Source of the DNA: an uncultured Clostridia bacterium
GTDB lineage: Bacteria; Bacillota; Clostridia; Oscillospirales; Acutalibacteraceae
Length of the DNA: 64,000 nucleotides
Direction of reading: 5' to 3'
NCBI GenBank assembly: GCA_937896885.1
Contig: CALBNX010000040.1
Location: forward strand, 1-64,000
The position numbers and the translations under genes are program-made. The notes below the pieces were generated by a model. That model saw nothing but the letters and a program-made list of their open reading frames with translations. It was not told the DNA's origin and searched no databases. This document shows positions 16,338 to 25,519 of this stretch, one piece after another; position 1 is the stretch's first letter, and each line of letters starts with the position of its first letter.

Positions 16338-17477
16338 ATGAAAAACTTACTAAAGTTAATACTCATTTGTGCTGTCTGTGTTGTTTCGATTTTTGTTTTT
16401 AATAGTAATCTTTTTGAAAGAAATGAAACGACCACTCAACCAGTGATTGACTATAATGCGGAGTTTGGTTGGAAAAGTATGCATTATTATAATCAATTAG
16501 ATGACGCTGGTAAAGATGCCTATATAACAATGTATGCAACAGTTAAAAACTTTGATGAAAAATGCACTTTGAAAATCGATGATGAAATATTATCTGAAGT
16601 ATTTACTGCAGTTTTATATGACAATCCTGAAATATTCTGGATTAAAACAGATTATAAATACTTTGATTATGGTAATAAAGTTACTTTCAAGCCTAACTAT
16701 TCATATTCGCGAGAAGAAACAATACAGTATACAACACAATTAAATAATAAGGTTAATGAAATTTTAAGTCAAGCGAGCTTTTGCGTGACTGATTATGAAA
16801 AAGAACTGTATTTTCACGATTACATTTGCGAAAATACAACATATGATATGGATACTTTCGGTAGCGTAGGTGCTTCTGTACATAACACATTGATTAACGG
16901 TAGAGCAGTTTGTGAAGGTTATGCAAGAGCAATGCAGATTTTACTTGATAAATCTGGAATATATAATTATCTGATAATTGGTGATGGAACTGCTGATGGT
17001 GAAACAGAACCACATATGTGGAATATTGTTCAGCTTAATAATGAAAACTATCATCTTGATGTTACTTGGAATGATAACGATGAATCCAACGTACCAAGTT
17101 ATATCTATTTTAATGTAACTGATGAACAAATATCACGTGACCATTCAAATTTTGAACCCACAGAAAATAATTGCTATGGCACTTATTTTAATTATTCTGT
17201 TAGAAATGGCACGTATGCCCACACTTTTTATCATTTTTCACAGTTTTCTGATGCGAGTGCAAGAATTCTAAAAACAGGTAGAAATAATGTTGAAATTTGC
17301 TTCGAAAATAAATATGATTACGATAGAGCAATTAGCGTTATTGATGATAATGAACAGTTTTTTGAATATGTTAGTTCTGCTGTGAAAAAGTCAGGCAGAA
17401 ACTTGAAAATTGATTCTGTGGAATACTATACAGATGATAATTTGCAATATATTTGCATTATTTTTAAAGAAGGTTGA
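16338..17477 (+). CDS. Membrane-anchored transglutaminase-like protein
   Basis: A 379-residue exported protein with an N-terminal signal anchor (hydrophobic residues 4-22) and a transglutaminase-like cysteine protease domain. The probable triad is C192 in RAVCEGYA, H226 in EPHMWNIV and D241 in HLDVTWND, with family-typical spacing. Such domains act as peptidases or cross-linkers at the cell surface; the substrate here is unknown. About 150 residues precede the catalytic core and 120 follow it without a domain I recognise. The upstream neighbour is the LCP-like gene and the stop lies just before folE, so surface genes and folate genes appear to share a transcript. Confidence 0.82.
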   Translation: MKNLLKLILICAVCVVSIFVFNSNLFERNETTTQPVIDYNAEFGWKSMHYYNQLDDAGKDAYITMYATVKNFDEKCTLKIDDEILSEVFTAVLYDNPEIFWIKTDYKYFDYGNKVTFKPNYSYSREETIQYTTQLNNKVNEILSQASFCVTDYEKELYFHDYICENTTYDMDTFGSVGASVHNTLINGRAVCEGYARAMQILLDKSGIYNYLIIGDGTADGETEPHMWNIVQLNNENYHLDVTWNDNDESNVPSYIYFNVTDEQISRDHSNFEPTENNCYGTYFNYSVRNGTYAHTFYHFSQFSDASARILKTGRNNVEICFENKYDYDRAISVIDDNEQFFEYVSSAVKKSGRNLKIDSVEYYTDDNLQYICIIFKEG

Positions 17478-17482
17478 TTTTA

Positions 17483-18046
17483 GTGGATAAAGAAAGAATT
17501 GAAAGAGCATTCAGAGAAATCTTAATCGCAATAGGAGAAGACCCAGATAGAGAAGGGCTTCAAGAAACTCCAAAACGTGTTGCTAATATGTATGAAGAGA
17601 TATTTGCAGGTTTAGAAGAGGACCCAACAAAACATCTTAAAATGTTTCACGAAGGACAAAGTGATGAGATTGTTATTGTGAGAGATATTCCAATGTATTC
17701 AATGTGTGAACACCATTTCTTGCCTTTTGTAGGTAAAGCACATATTGCATATATTCCTAATGACAATGGTTTGGTTATTGGGTTATCAAAACTTGCAAGA
17801 ATAGTGAACTCTTATGCTCGTCGACCTCAACTTCAAGAAAGACTTACAGCACAGATTGCTGATTTTATAGAGAAAGAAATGCAACCACAGGGCGTTGCAG
17901 TTGTTGTTGAGGCAGAACACCTTTGTATGACTATGCGTGGTATTCGTGCAGCAGGTTCAAAAACTCAGACTTCTGCCTTGCGTGGTACAATGAAGAAAGA
18001 TGCGAGAACTCGAGCAGAAGTAATGACACTTTTGGGTATAAAATAA
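17483..18046 (+). CDS. folE: GTP cyclohydrolase I
   Basis: Converts GTP to 7,8-dihydroneopterin triphosphate, the first step of folate synthesis. The 187-residue protein carries the zinc ligands C75 and H78 in MCEHHFLPF and C148 in EHLCMTMRG, and the conserved AYIPN and GLSKLARIV blocks. The start is GTG at 17483 with AAGAAGG nine bases upstream; an in-frame TTG at 17474 overlaps the site. The stop overlaps the folP start in TAATG. It begins the cluster folE-folP-folB-folK. Confidence 0.97.
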   Translation: MDKERIERAFREILIAIGEDPDREGLQETPKRVANMYEEIFAGLEEDPTKHLKMFHEGQSDEIVIVRDIPMYSMCEHHFLPFVGKAHIAYIPNDNGLVIGLSKLARIVNSYARRPQLQERLTAQIADFIEKEMQPQGVAVVVEAEHLCMTMRGIRAAGSKTQTSALRGTMKKDARTRAEVMTLLGIK

Positions 18047-18867
18047 TGTTTAAAGGTAAAAATTTTGAATTTGAATTAGGTAACAAAACCTACATAATGG
18101 GTATTCTTAATGTTACTGATGACTCGTTTTTTGATGGTGGAAAATACAACTCACGAGAGAAAGCTTTGTTACATACAAGAGAAATGCTTAAAGATGGAGC
18201 AGATATTATTGATGTTGGCGCTCATTCAACTCGACCAGGTCATAAGACAATTAGTGCAGAGGAAGAGCTGAAAATTATAAAAAATTATTTGCCATATCTC
18301 TATGAAAAAACCAATGCGATTATTTCAGTCGATACATTTTATCCAAGTGTTGCTGAATATGCTTTGCATAATGGTGCATCAATAATCAACGATGTGTCTG
18401 GTGAGTTTTCAGCTGAAATGGCGCGGATTGTAAAGAAGTATAACGCAGGGTGGGTTGTTATGCACACTGGTGGTGGCAATGCCGATAATGTACCTGAATA
18501 TGAAAAAGATATAGTAGAAGAAGTTGTATGTTTCTTTAGAGATGTTCAAAACAACAGTAGAAAACATGGTTTGTTAGATAACCAAATAATGCTTGATATT
18601 GGTGTTGGCTTTGGAAAAACAACTGAACAAAGCATCAAACTTTTGAACAATCTAAAAAAAATAAAAACCAATAATGCACTTTTAGTAGCGTTATCATCAA
18701 AGAGAATTATCGGTGAAACTACAAGTGCAGACGGTTATGATAGAGTCTATGGTACAATTTCTGCAAATATTTTAGCCGTAACAAATGGGGCGGACTTTGT
18801 TAGAGTTCATAATGTTAAAGAAAATGCATTGGCACTTAAAATGGCTGATGCAATTTTAAGGGGATAA
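18046..18867 (+). CDS. folP: Dihydropteroate synthase
   Basis: Condenses dihydropterin pyrophosphate with p-aminobenzoate; the sulfonamide target. The 273-residue TIM-barrel protein shows the pterin and phosphate loops IMGILNVTDDSF and DVGAHSTRPG, plus NDVSG, DIGVGFGK and a C-terminal RVHNVKE. ATG 18046 overlaps the folE stop by one base, which implies translational coupling. A longer in-frame extension back to 17923 lies wholly inside folE and is rejected. folB follows after one base. Confidence 0.96.
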   Translation: MFKGKNFEFELGNKTYIMGILNVTDDSFFDGGKYNSREKALLHTREMLKDGADIIDVGAHSTRPGHKTISAEEELKIIKNYLPYLYEKTNAIISVDTFYPSVAEYALHNGASIINDVSGEFSAEMARIVKKYNAGWVVMHTGGGNADNVPEYEKDIVEEVVCFFRDVQNNSRKHGLLDNQIMLDIGVGFGKTTEQSIKLLNNLKKIKTNNALLVALSSKRIIGETTSADGYDRVYGTISANILAVTNGADFVRVHNVKENALALKMADAILRG

Positions 18868-18868
18868 T

Positions 18869-19231
18869 ATGGATAAAATTATTATTAAAAATCTCAAATT
18901 GTTTTGCTATCATGGTGTGAATCCTGAAGAAAAAATTGATGGGCAAAATTTTGTCTTTGATATTGAATCGAGTGTAGATTTGTCAACTCCTTGTGCAACA
19001 GATAATGTTGATGATACGGTTAGCTATGCAAAAATGATTAAAACTGTTAGACGAGTGGCTCAAAGTCAAAAAGATGATTTGATTGAAAGGGTAGCACAAA
19101 GAATAATTGACGCCTTGTTTGAAGAATATGAGAAAATTCAAAAAATAAAAGTTATAGTTATGAAACCCGAGGCACCAATTAAAGCAGAATTTGATTATGT
19201 TGCGGTTCAAATTGAAAGGGAAAGAAAATGA
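18869..19231 (+). CDS. folB: Dihydroneopterin aldolase
   Basis: Cleaves dihydroneopterin to hydroxymethyl-dihydropterin and glycolaldehyde. The 120-residue protein is full length for FolB. It has the family's opening IIIKNLKLFCYHGVNPEE, the pterin-binding TVSYAKM region and a conserved late lysine in IKVIVMKPEAPI. AAGGGG precedes ATG 18869. The end overlaps the folK start (ATGA). It is the third gene of the folate cluster. Confidence 0.95.
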   Translation: MDKIIIKNLKLFCYHGVNPEEKIDGQNFVFDIESSVDLSTPCATDNVDDTVSYAKMIKTVRRVAQSQKDDLIERVAQRIIDALFEEYEKIQKIKVIVMKPEAPIKAEFDYVAVQIERERK

Positions 19232-19716
19232 GTAAAGCGTATTTAGGAATAGGCACAAACATTGGTGACCGTGAAGAAAACCTCAAGAATGCTTTGATTT
19301 CTTTAAATCTTTTGCCAATGACAGAAGTTACTGCTGTATCAAAAGTTTATGAAACAGAGCCAGTTGGTTTTGCAGACCAAGACGATTTTCTCAACATTGC
19401 TGTTGAAATTGAAACAGAGTTGACAGCACAAAACATTCTCGGTGCTTGTCTTGGTATTGAAGCTGGGCTTGGGAGAATTAGAAATATTAAAAATGGTCCA
19501 AGAGTAATTGATATTGATTTATTATTATATGAAAATGAGAAATATGACACGCCTTCTCTTGTTTTGCCACATCCAAGAATGTTTGAACGTGAATTTGTGT
19601 TAAGACCTTTACTTGATATTGAATTTATCAATCCGTTGTTTGACAGAGAATGGGCTCAAAACTCTTTGACGGGTGAAGGCATAAAGAAGTATTCAGATAC
19701 AATAAAAATAGATTAA
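19228..19716 (+). CDS. folK: 2-amino-4-hydroxy-6-hydroxymethyldihydropteridine pyrophosphokinase
   Basis: Transfers pyrophosphate from ATP to hydroxymethyl-dihydropterin, giving the substrate of FolP. The 162-residue protein has AYLGIGTNIGDRE at the start, ETEPVGFADQDDFLN, the catalytic RVIDIDLLLY and the C-terminal LPHPRMFEREFVLRPL. It overlaps folB by four bases. No folC or dihydrofolate reductase gene is present in this cluster; these must lie elsewhere. Confidence 0.96.
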   Translation: MSKAYLGIGTNIGDREENLKNALISLNLLPMTEVTAVSKVYETEPVGFADQDDFLNIAVEIETELTAQNILGACLGIEAGLGRIRNIKNGPRVIDIDLLLYENEKYDTPSLVLPHPRMFEREFVLRPLLDIEFINPLFDREWAQNSLTGEGIKKYSDTIKID

Positions 19717-19725
19717 CGGTGATTT

Positions 19726-20598
19726 ATGAACTATATAATTATGGATTTAGAGTGGAATAACGCATATATGAAATCCACTAAAAAATTTATCAACGAAATT
19801 ATTGAAATTGGTGCAGTTAAACTTAATGAAAATCTTGAAATAGTCGATACATATTCAGAGCTTATAAAACCTGTAGTATCTAAAAAACTGCGCACTAGAA
19901 TTAAAGATTTAACACATATAACAAACGAAGATGTTTTTGGTGGAAAACCATTTGAAGAGGCTATTTCTCTACTTGAGAAATGGGTAGGTGATGATGCTAT
20001 TGTTATGACCTGGGGTGACACTGATATCAGAACAATGCTCACAAATTTAAAATGTTTTCTTAAAAAAGATAATATTGAGTTTATTAAACGGTATGCAGAT
20101 TTGCAAAGATATTGTCAGTGCTTTATAAATATGGAAAATGTTCAACAAGCGGGACTTTCTTATGCCGCTCAGTGTCTTGGAATCGATGCAGAAAAGTATC
20201 CTCATCACAGAGCATTAGATGATAGCCTTTTAAGTGTAGAATGTTTTAAAAAGGTGTATAACAAAGAAAAACTTAATGAGTTTATAAAGATTTGCGACGC
20301 AGATTTTTATGCTCGACTTGCTTTTAAGCCTTATGTAATTAAAAATAAAAACGACCCACTCATAGATAAAAACTTATTCAATTGTTATTGCGATATATGT
20401 GGCGGTAAAGTTGAAACAATTAAAAAGTGGAAATTTATGAATCAGTCTTTCAGAGGTGTTTTCTATTGCGAAAACTGCAAAAGAGAATTTAGAGTTAATC
20501 TAAGAATTAAAAAATTCTATGATAGACTTGATATTAAGAGAAATTATTCTGAAATCATAAAAACACCTGTTGAAAAAACTGAAGAAGAAAACATATAA
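19726..20598 (+). CDS. DnaQ-like 3'-5' exonuclease (KapD-like) with C-terminal zinc ribbon
   Basis: A 290-residue protein. The N-terminal 185 residues are a DEDDh exonuclease domain: D7 and E9 in MDLEWN, the Exo II region around GDTDIRTML, and Exo III HHRALDDSL with H161 and D165. Relatives include KapD, an inhibitor of the sporulation pathway, and RNase T-like nucleases. Residues 220-251 form a probable zinc ribbon with Cys at 220, 222, 225, 248 and 251, an addition not typical of KapD. It is the last gene after folK (9-base gap) and ends at a terminator. Whether it cuts DNA or RNA cannot be told. Confidence 0.82.
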   Translation: MNYIIMDLEWNNAYMKSTKKFINEIIEIGAVKLNENLEIVDTYSELIKPVVSKKLRTRIKDLTHITNEDVFGGKPFEEAISLLEKWVGDDAIVMTWGDTDIRTMLTNLKCFLKKDNIEFIKRYADLQRYCQCFINMENVQQAGLSYAAQCLGIDAEKYPHHRALDDSLLSVECFKKVYNKEKLNEFIKICDADFYARLAFKPYVIKNKNDPLIDKNLFNCYCDICGGKVETIKKWKFMNQSFRGVFYCENCKREFRVNLRIKKFYDRLDIKRNYSEIIKTPVEKTEEENI

Positions 20599-20599
20599 A

Positions 20600-20632
20600 A
20601 AAGACCTACTCAAACGAGTAGGTCTTTCGCTT
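20600..20632. terminator. Bidirectional terminator between the exonuclease gene and serA
   Basis: AAAGACCTACTC (20600-20611) and GAGTAGGTCTTT (20616-20627) form a 12-bp perfect stem with a 4-base loop and A/T tails on both sides, serving both convergent genes. Confidence 0.9.
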
Positions 20633-20639
20633 TGTTAAA

Positions 20640-21803
20640 TTATTTAATAACTCTAATTCTAATAATCCCGTTAATCTTTTTAAGTGCATTAATAGCTTCT
20701 GCTGATGCTTCTGTATCAGAATCGATAACGGTATAAGCATATTCGCCTTTAGATTTGTTTACCATATTATCAATATTTACATCTTCATTTGCAAGACCTG
20801 ATGTAATTTTACTTACAATACCTGAAATATTTTTGTGCATAATTGTAATGCGGTGTTTCTCACTAGGAGCAAGCTCTACAGCAGGGTAGTTAACTGAATT
20901 TACAATGCTACCATTTTCAAGGTAGTCAGCAACTTGCTCTACCGCCATAACTGCACAATTGTCTTCTGATTCAGGAGTTGATGCACCTAAATGTGGAATA
21001 GCAATAACACCTGTTGCACCAATAACAGCATCGTTAGGGAAGTCAGTAACATAAGCTGAAACTTTGCCATTTTCAAGTGCTTCAATAATGTTTGCAGTAT
21101 CAACCAATTCACCACGAGCGAAGTTGAGAATTCTAACACCATCTTTCATAATACTAATAGTTTCAGCATTGATAAGTCCACGTGTATTATCATTCAGTGG
21201 TAAGTGAAGAGTAATATAGTCACTTTCAGTATAGATAGTGTTAAGATTATCTGTTAGTTTAACGTGATGATTAAGAGTAATACTTTGTGTAACTGAAAGG
21301 AATGGGTCATAACCAATTACATTCATTCCAAGTGCAGCTGCTGCATTTGCAACGAGAATACCAATAGCGCCAAGACCGATAACACCAAGAGTCTTGCCCT
21401 TGATTTCTGGACCTGCAAATGCGCTCTTACCTTTTTCAACATCTTTTGGCACTGTGTCACCATTGCCTTTAAGAGTCTTTGCCCAGTCAATAGCAGGAAT
21501 TACTTTTCTTGATGAAAGAAAAAGTCCTGTGAGCACAAGCTCTTTAACCGCATTTGCATTAGCACCAGGAGTATTGAACACAACTATACCTGCTTCACTG
21601 CATTTGTCAATTGGAATATTGTTAACACCTGCACCGGCTCTTGCAATAGCTAGAGTGTTTTCCTCGAAGTTCATTTCATGCATAGATGCTGAACGAACAA
21701 GAATTGCATCTGGGTTAGCCATTTCGGTTGAACAGTTATATTCATTACTGAATTTGCAAAGACCTGTTTCTGAAATTTTATTTAAAGTTAAAATATTATA
21801 CAT
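20640..21803 (-). CDS. serA: D-3-phosphoglycerate dehydrogenase
   Basis: Oxidises 3-phosphoglycerate to 3-phosphohydroxypyruvate, the first step of serine synthesis. The 387-residue protein has the NAD-binding Rossmann motif VIGLGAIG, the catalytic arginine region NFARGELVD, HLGAST and a C-terminal ACT domain (about residues 315-387) that may bind serine. I chose the ATG at 21803 with AAGGAG nine bases upstream; an ATG at 21836 would add 11 residues translated through that site. It follows serC by 13 bases in the order serC-serA, so the two first steps are coexpressed. serB is not adjacent. Confidence 0.96.
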   Translation of the reverse strand: MYNILTLNKISETGLCKFSNEYNCSTEMANPDAILVRSASMHEMNFEENTLAIARAGAGVNNIPIDKCSEAGIVVFNTPGANANAVKELVLTGLFLSSRKVIPAIDWAKTLKGNGDTVPKDVEKGKSAFAGPEIKGKTLGVIGLGAIGILVANAAAALGMNVIGYDPFLSVTQSITLNHHVKLTDNLNTIYTESDYITLHLPLNDNTRGLINAETISIMKDGVRILNFARGELVDTANIIEALENGKVSAYVTDFPNDAVIGATGVIAIPHLGASTPESEDNCAVMAVEQVADYLENGSIVNSVNYPAVELAPSEKHRITIMHKNISGIVSKITSGLANEDVNIDNMVNKSKGEYAYTVIDSDTEASAEAINALKKINGIIRIRVIK

Positions 21804-21816
21804 AGTATTTTGCTCC

Positions 21817-22899
21817 TTATGAATTTGCTTTTTCAAACTCTGTCATAAATTCGACGAGTTTCTCTACACCTTCAACTGGCATTGCGTTATAAATTGATGC
21901 TCTCATACCACCAACTGAACGGTGACCTTTAAGGTTAACAAAACCAGCTTCTGTTGCTTCTTTAATAAATTTAGCATTAAGTTCTTCACTGTCAGTGACA
22001 AAAGGAACATTCATAAGTGAACGGTCTTCAGGGACAACAGTGCCCTTGAACATTTTGCTGTTGTCAAGGAAATCATAAAGAATTTTTGCTTTCTTTATAT
22101 TTCTTTCTTTCATTGCTTCAAGGCCACCATTTTCTTTAAGCCATTCAAGAACGAGTTTGCAAATATAAATTGTATAGCAGGGTGGAGTGTTGTAAAGAGA
22201 ATCATTATCTGCCATAATCTGATAGTTGAGCATTGTTGGTGTTATGTCACGAGCTGACCCAAGCATATCTTCACGGATAATACAAATTGTAAGGCCAGCA
22301 GGAGCTACATTCTTCTGTGCACCACCATAAACCATTGCAAATTTAGAAATATCAAGTGGTTCTGAAAGGAAGCATGATGAAATATCTGCAATAAGTGGAA
22401 CATCACCAGTATCTGGAAGTTCATGGTAAACTGTACCATAAATTGTATTGTTCATACAGATATAGAAATAGTCCGCATCCTTTGTGAATTCGTTTTTATC
22501 GAGTTTAGGGATATATGAGAATGTTTTATCAGCTGAAGATGCGACCGCTTTACATTCACCATATTTTTGAGCTTCTTGATAAGCTTTTTTAGCCCATTGA
22601 CCTGTAATAACAAAGTCTGCTTTGCCGTTCTTATTCATAAAATTAAGAGGGATAGCAGCGAATTGTGTTGAAGCGCCACCTTGTAAGAAGAGAACTTTAT
22701 AGTTTTCTGGAATATTATAAAGCTCGCGGAGAAGTTGTTCTGCACCTTTAATAATTGAATCATAAACTTTTGAACGGTGGCTCATTTCCATAACGGATTG
22801 ACCGCTGCCTTCATAATCAAGCATTTCTGCCGCTGCTTTTTTCAATACATCCTCAGGGAGCATTGAAGGACCTGCTGAAAAATTATAAACTCTTGCCAT
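21817..22899 (-). CDS. serC: Phosphoserine aminotransferase
   Basis: PLP aminotransferase making phosphoserine from phosphohydroxypyruvate and glutamate. The 360-residue protein has the family start FSAGPSMLPEDVL, the PLP lysine in YGGAQKNVAPAG and the C-terminal HRSVGGMRASIYNAMP. GGAGG lies eight bases before the ATG. It is first in serC-serA and has a promoter at 22942-22971 on the - strand. The gene is divergent from lon across 244 bases. Confidence 0.97.
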   Translation of the reverse strand: MARVYNFSAGPSMLPEDVLKKAAAEMLDYEGSGQSVMEMSHRSKVYDSIIKGAEQLLRELYNIPENYKVLFLQGGASTQFAAIPLNFMNKNGKADFVITGQWAKKAYQEAQKYGECKAVASSADKTFSYIPKLDKNEFTKDADYFYICMNNTIYGTVYHELPDTGDVPLIADISSCFLSEPLDISKFAMVYGGAQKNVAPAGLTICIIREDMLGSARDITPTMLNYQIMADNDSLYNTPPCYTIYICKLVLEWLKENGGLEAMKERNIKKAKILYDFLDNSKMFKGTVVPEDRSLMNVPFVTDSEELNAKFIKEATEAGFVNLKGHRSVGGMRASIYNAMPVEGVEKLVEFMTEFEKANS

Positions 22900-22941
22900 A
22901 AAAAAACCTCCAAATGTGTTAAAAAAATAAACATTGTCCGA

Positions 22942-22971
22942 ATTATACCAAACTTATATAGTAAAAGTCAA
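22942..22971 (-). promoter_or_regulatory. Sigma-A promoter for serC-serA
   Basis: On the - strand TTGACT (22966-22971) and a perfect TATAAT (22942-22947) are separated by 18 bases, 42 bases before the serC start. No riboswitch or T-box folds were seen in the leader. Confidence 0.65.
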
Positions 22972-23091
22972 TAGAATGTTAAAAAAATATCAAAGAATTT
23001 TAGAAAAATAAATTGTTTTTATTAAAAGTTGTAAATATTTTTAACAAACTGTCGCTTTTGAAAGAAAAATCTAAAAATTATAGCTAAATTC

Positions 23092-23120
23092 TTGCAGTAA
23101 TTTGTATTTTATTATATAAT
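23092..23120 (+). promoter_or_regulatory. Sigma-A promoter for lon
   Basis: TTGCAG at 23092-23097 and TATAAT at 23115-23120 with a 17-base spacer, 23 bases before lon. The 120 bases between this and the serC promoter are AT-rich. They hold only a weak inverted pair (GTTAAAAAAATAT near 22978 and ATATTTTTAAC near 23033); no CIRCE or CtsR operator is visible. Confidence 0.65.
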
Positions 23121-23143
23121 ATAGTTTCATAAGTAGGAGTGAT

Positions 23144-25507
23144 ATGTTTAAAACTATGGAAAAAAATAAAACTTTATTTAATGAATTCAATGAGAAGTCA
23201 TTTTCTTTGCCAATGGTGGCTTTGAGAGGACTTGTAATATTTCCTGAAATGACATTGCACTTTGATGTTGGCAGGCAAAAGTCAGTTCGTGCAATAAAAA
23301 CCGCAATGGAACGCAAAACAAATATATTTTTAACTGCGCAAATTGATATGGAATGTGATGACCCAAGAGCAGATGATTTATATCGTTCTGGTGTTGTTTG
23401 TGAAATCAAACAAGTTATGAAACTACCGGGAACAGACACATTGAGAGTTGTTGTTTATGGCCTTTATAGAGCGGAACTTTTGCATTTAACTTCAGCAAAT
23501 CCACATTTGTCTGCAATTGTTCAAAAAATTCAAACAGAAAGTGTTTCTATAGAAGATAAAAGATATGAAGAAGCCTTGGTGAGAAAAACTGAAAAGATTT
23601 TTAGTGATTATGCATTCTTTATTCCAAAACTTCCAACAGATGTTATTGTCGGGGTTTCTGTGAGAAAAGAAGCCTCTGAAATTTCAGACTTAATAATTTC
23701 AAACATTCCACTTGAATACTCAGTAAAACAATCTTTGTTAGAAGAACTCAACCCATTAAAACGATGTGAAAGACTATGTGTAATTCTTACAAGAGAAATT
23801 GAACTTTTATCAATAGAAGAAGAAATCAATACTAAAGTTCAAGAACAGATGGATGAAAATCAGCGTGAATATTATCTTCGTGAACAGATTAAAGCGATTT
23901 CTGAAGAGCTTAACGAAGGCGATGGAGCAATTTCTGAATCTGAAGAATATAAAGAGCAGATTCGTGCAATTGGTTTCAATGAAGAAGTTGAAAGAAAGCT
24001 TCTTCGTGAGTGTGATAGACTTATGAAAATGCAATCATCAAGTCCTGAATCAGCAGTTATAAGAAACTATCTTGATAAAGTTATTTCTCTTCCTTGGGGA
24101 TATTGTACTGAAGAAAATCTTGATATAGAACACGCCCAGAAAGTTTTAGACGATGACCATTATGGGCTTTCTGATGTAAAAGAGAGAATTATAGAATTTC
24201 TTGCAGTAAGAAAAATTAATCCTGATATTAAAGGACAAATAATTTGTCTTGCTGGCCCTCCGGGTGTCGGTAAAACATCAATAGCTCGTTCTCTTGCGAA
24301 TGCAATGGGTAGAACTTATTCCCGAATTTCTCTTGGTGGTGTTCGTGACGAAGCAGACATACGTGGTCATAGAAAAACTTATATTGGCTCAATGCCAGGA
24401 CGAATAATTGAAGCTATCGAAAATGCAAAAAGTTCAAATCCGCTTATTCTTCTCGATGAAGTTGATAAATTAGGTTCGGACCACCGTGGTGACCCATCGT
24501 CAGCACTTTTAGAAGTTCTTGATGCTGAACAGAACAATACATTCGTTGACCACTATCTTGAGATTCCTTATGATTTGAGCAAGGTCTTGTTTATTACAAC
24601 TGCTAATGACAAGAGCAAAATTCCAGCCCCATTGCTCGACAGAATGGAAATTATCGATATTCCTGGATATACATATGAAGAAAAATTCAATATTGCAAAA
24701 AGACATCTTGTTCCAAAGCAAATTACTGCAAATGGGCTTAAAAAGTCTTATGTGAAAATTACTGATAAAGCTCTTAAAGAGATAATCAGTGGCTACACTA
24801 AAGAAGCTGGTGTTCGTATTCTTGAAAGAACAATTGCAAAAGTTCTTCGTAAAATCGCAGTTGAATACGCAAAAGGTTTTGACGGTAAAATAACAATTAA
24901 AGATGTAGATTTAGAAACATATCTTGGACCAATAAAATTTAAACCTGACGAAAGTTCAAAGTTTGACCAAGTTGGTGTTGTTAACGGACTTGCATACACC
25001 TCTGTTGGTGGCACAATGCTCACAGTTGAAGTAGCAGTTATGGATGGTAAAGGCAATATTGAGCTTACAGGCTCACTTGGCGATGTTATCAAGGAATCTG
25101 CAAAAGCAGCAATTAGTTATATAAGAGCCAATGCTGATAAGTATAGAATAGATAAAGATTTTTATCAAAGTAAAGATATTCATATTCATTTTCCAGAAGG
25201 TGCAGTGCCTAAAGATGGACCTTCAGCAGGTGTGACAATATTTACAGCACTTGTTTCAGCTCTTTCTGGCTGTAAAGTAAAGTCTAATGTTGCCATGACA
25301 GGCGAAATTACTATTACTGGTAGGGTTTTGCCTATTGGTGGTCTTCGCGAAAAAACTATGGCTGCTTATGTTGAGGGAATAAATACAGTTGTTGTACCTG
25401 AAGCAAATCGCAGTGATTTAGAAAAAATTGATGAGAAAGTAAAAGAAAAAATCAATTTTGTATTTGCAAAAACAGGTGACGATGTGCTCAAAGTCGCACT
25501 TGTATAA
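23144..25507 (+). CDS. lon: ATP-dependent Lon protease
   Basis: AAA+ serine protease that degrades damaged and regulatory proteins in the cytoplasm. The 787-residue protein is full length: an N-terminal substrate-binding domain to about 215, a coiled region, Walker A GPPGVGKT at 371-378, Walker B ILLDEVDK, then the protease domain with catalytic S694 in DGPSAG and K737 in REKTMAA. The 43-residue spacing equals that of the E. coli dyad. AGGAG precedes ATG 23144. It heads lon-engB, a common Firmicute pair. Confidence 0.97.
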   Translation: MFKTMEKNKTLFNEFNEKSFSLPMVALRGLVIFPEMTLHFDVGRQKSVRAIKTAMERKTNIFLTAQIDMECDDPRADDLYRSGVVCEIKQVMKLPGTDTLRVVVYGLYRAELLHLTSANPHLSAIVQKIQTESVSIEDKRYEEALVRKTEKIFSDYAFFIPKLPTDVIVGVSVRKEASEISDLIISNIPLEYSVKQSLLEELNPLKRCERLCVILTREIELLSIEEEINTKVQEQMDENQREYYLREQIKAISEELNEGDGAISESEEYKEQIRAIGFNEEVERKLLRECDRLMKMQSSSPESAVIRNYLDKVISLPWGYCTEENLDIEHAQKVLDDDHYGLSDVKERIIEFLAVRKINPDIKGQIICLAGPPGVGKTSIARSLANAMGRTYSRISLGGVRDEADIRGHRKTYIGSMPGRIIEAIENAKSSNPLILLDEVDKLGSDHRGDPSSALLEVLDAEQNNTFVDHYLEIPYDLSKVLFITTANDKSKIPAPLLDRMEIIDIPGYTYEEKFNIAKRHLVPKQITANGLKKSYVKITDKALKEIISGYTKEAGVRILERTIAKVLRKIAVEYAKGFDGKITIKDVDLETYLGPIKFKPDESSKFDQVGVVNGLAYTSVGGTMLTVEVAVMDGKGNIELTGSLGDVIKESAKAAISYIRANADKYRIDKDFYQSKDIHIHFPEGAVPKDGPSAGVTIFTALVSALSGCKVKSNVAMTGEITITGRVLPIGGLREKTMAAYVEGINTVVVPEANRSDLEKIDEKVKEKINFVFAKTGDDVLKVALV

Positions 25508-25519
25508 ATGAGGTAGTAT

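Noticed and set aside
17923..18045. N-terminal extension of folP into folE
   Set aside because: The extra residues are folE sequence in another frame; the ATG at 18046 overlapping the folE stop is the normal coupled start.
22900..23143. Possible CIRCE or CtsR heat-shock operators before lon (and before clpP)
   Set aside because: Neither the CIRCE half-site TTAGCACTC nor CtsR-type GGTCAAA repeats were seen on either strand.
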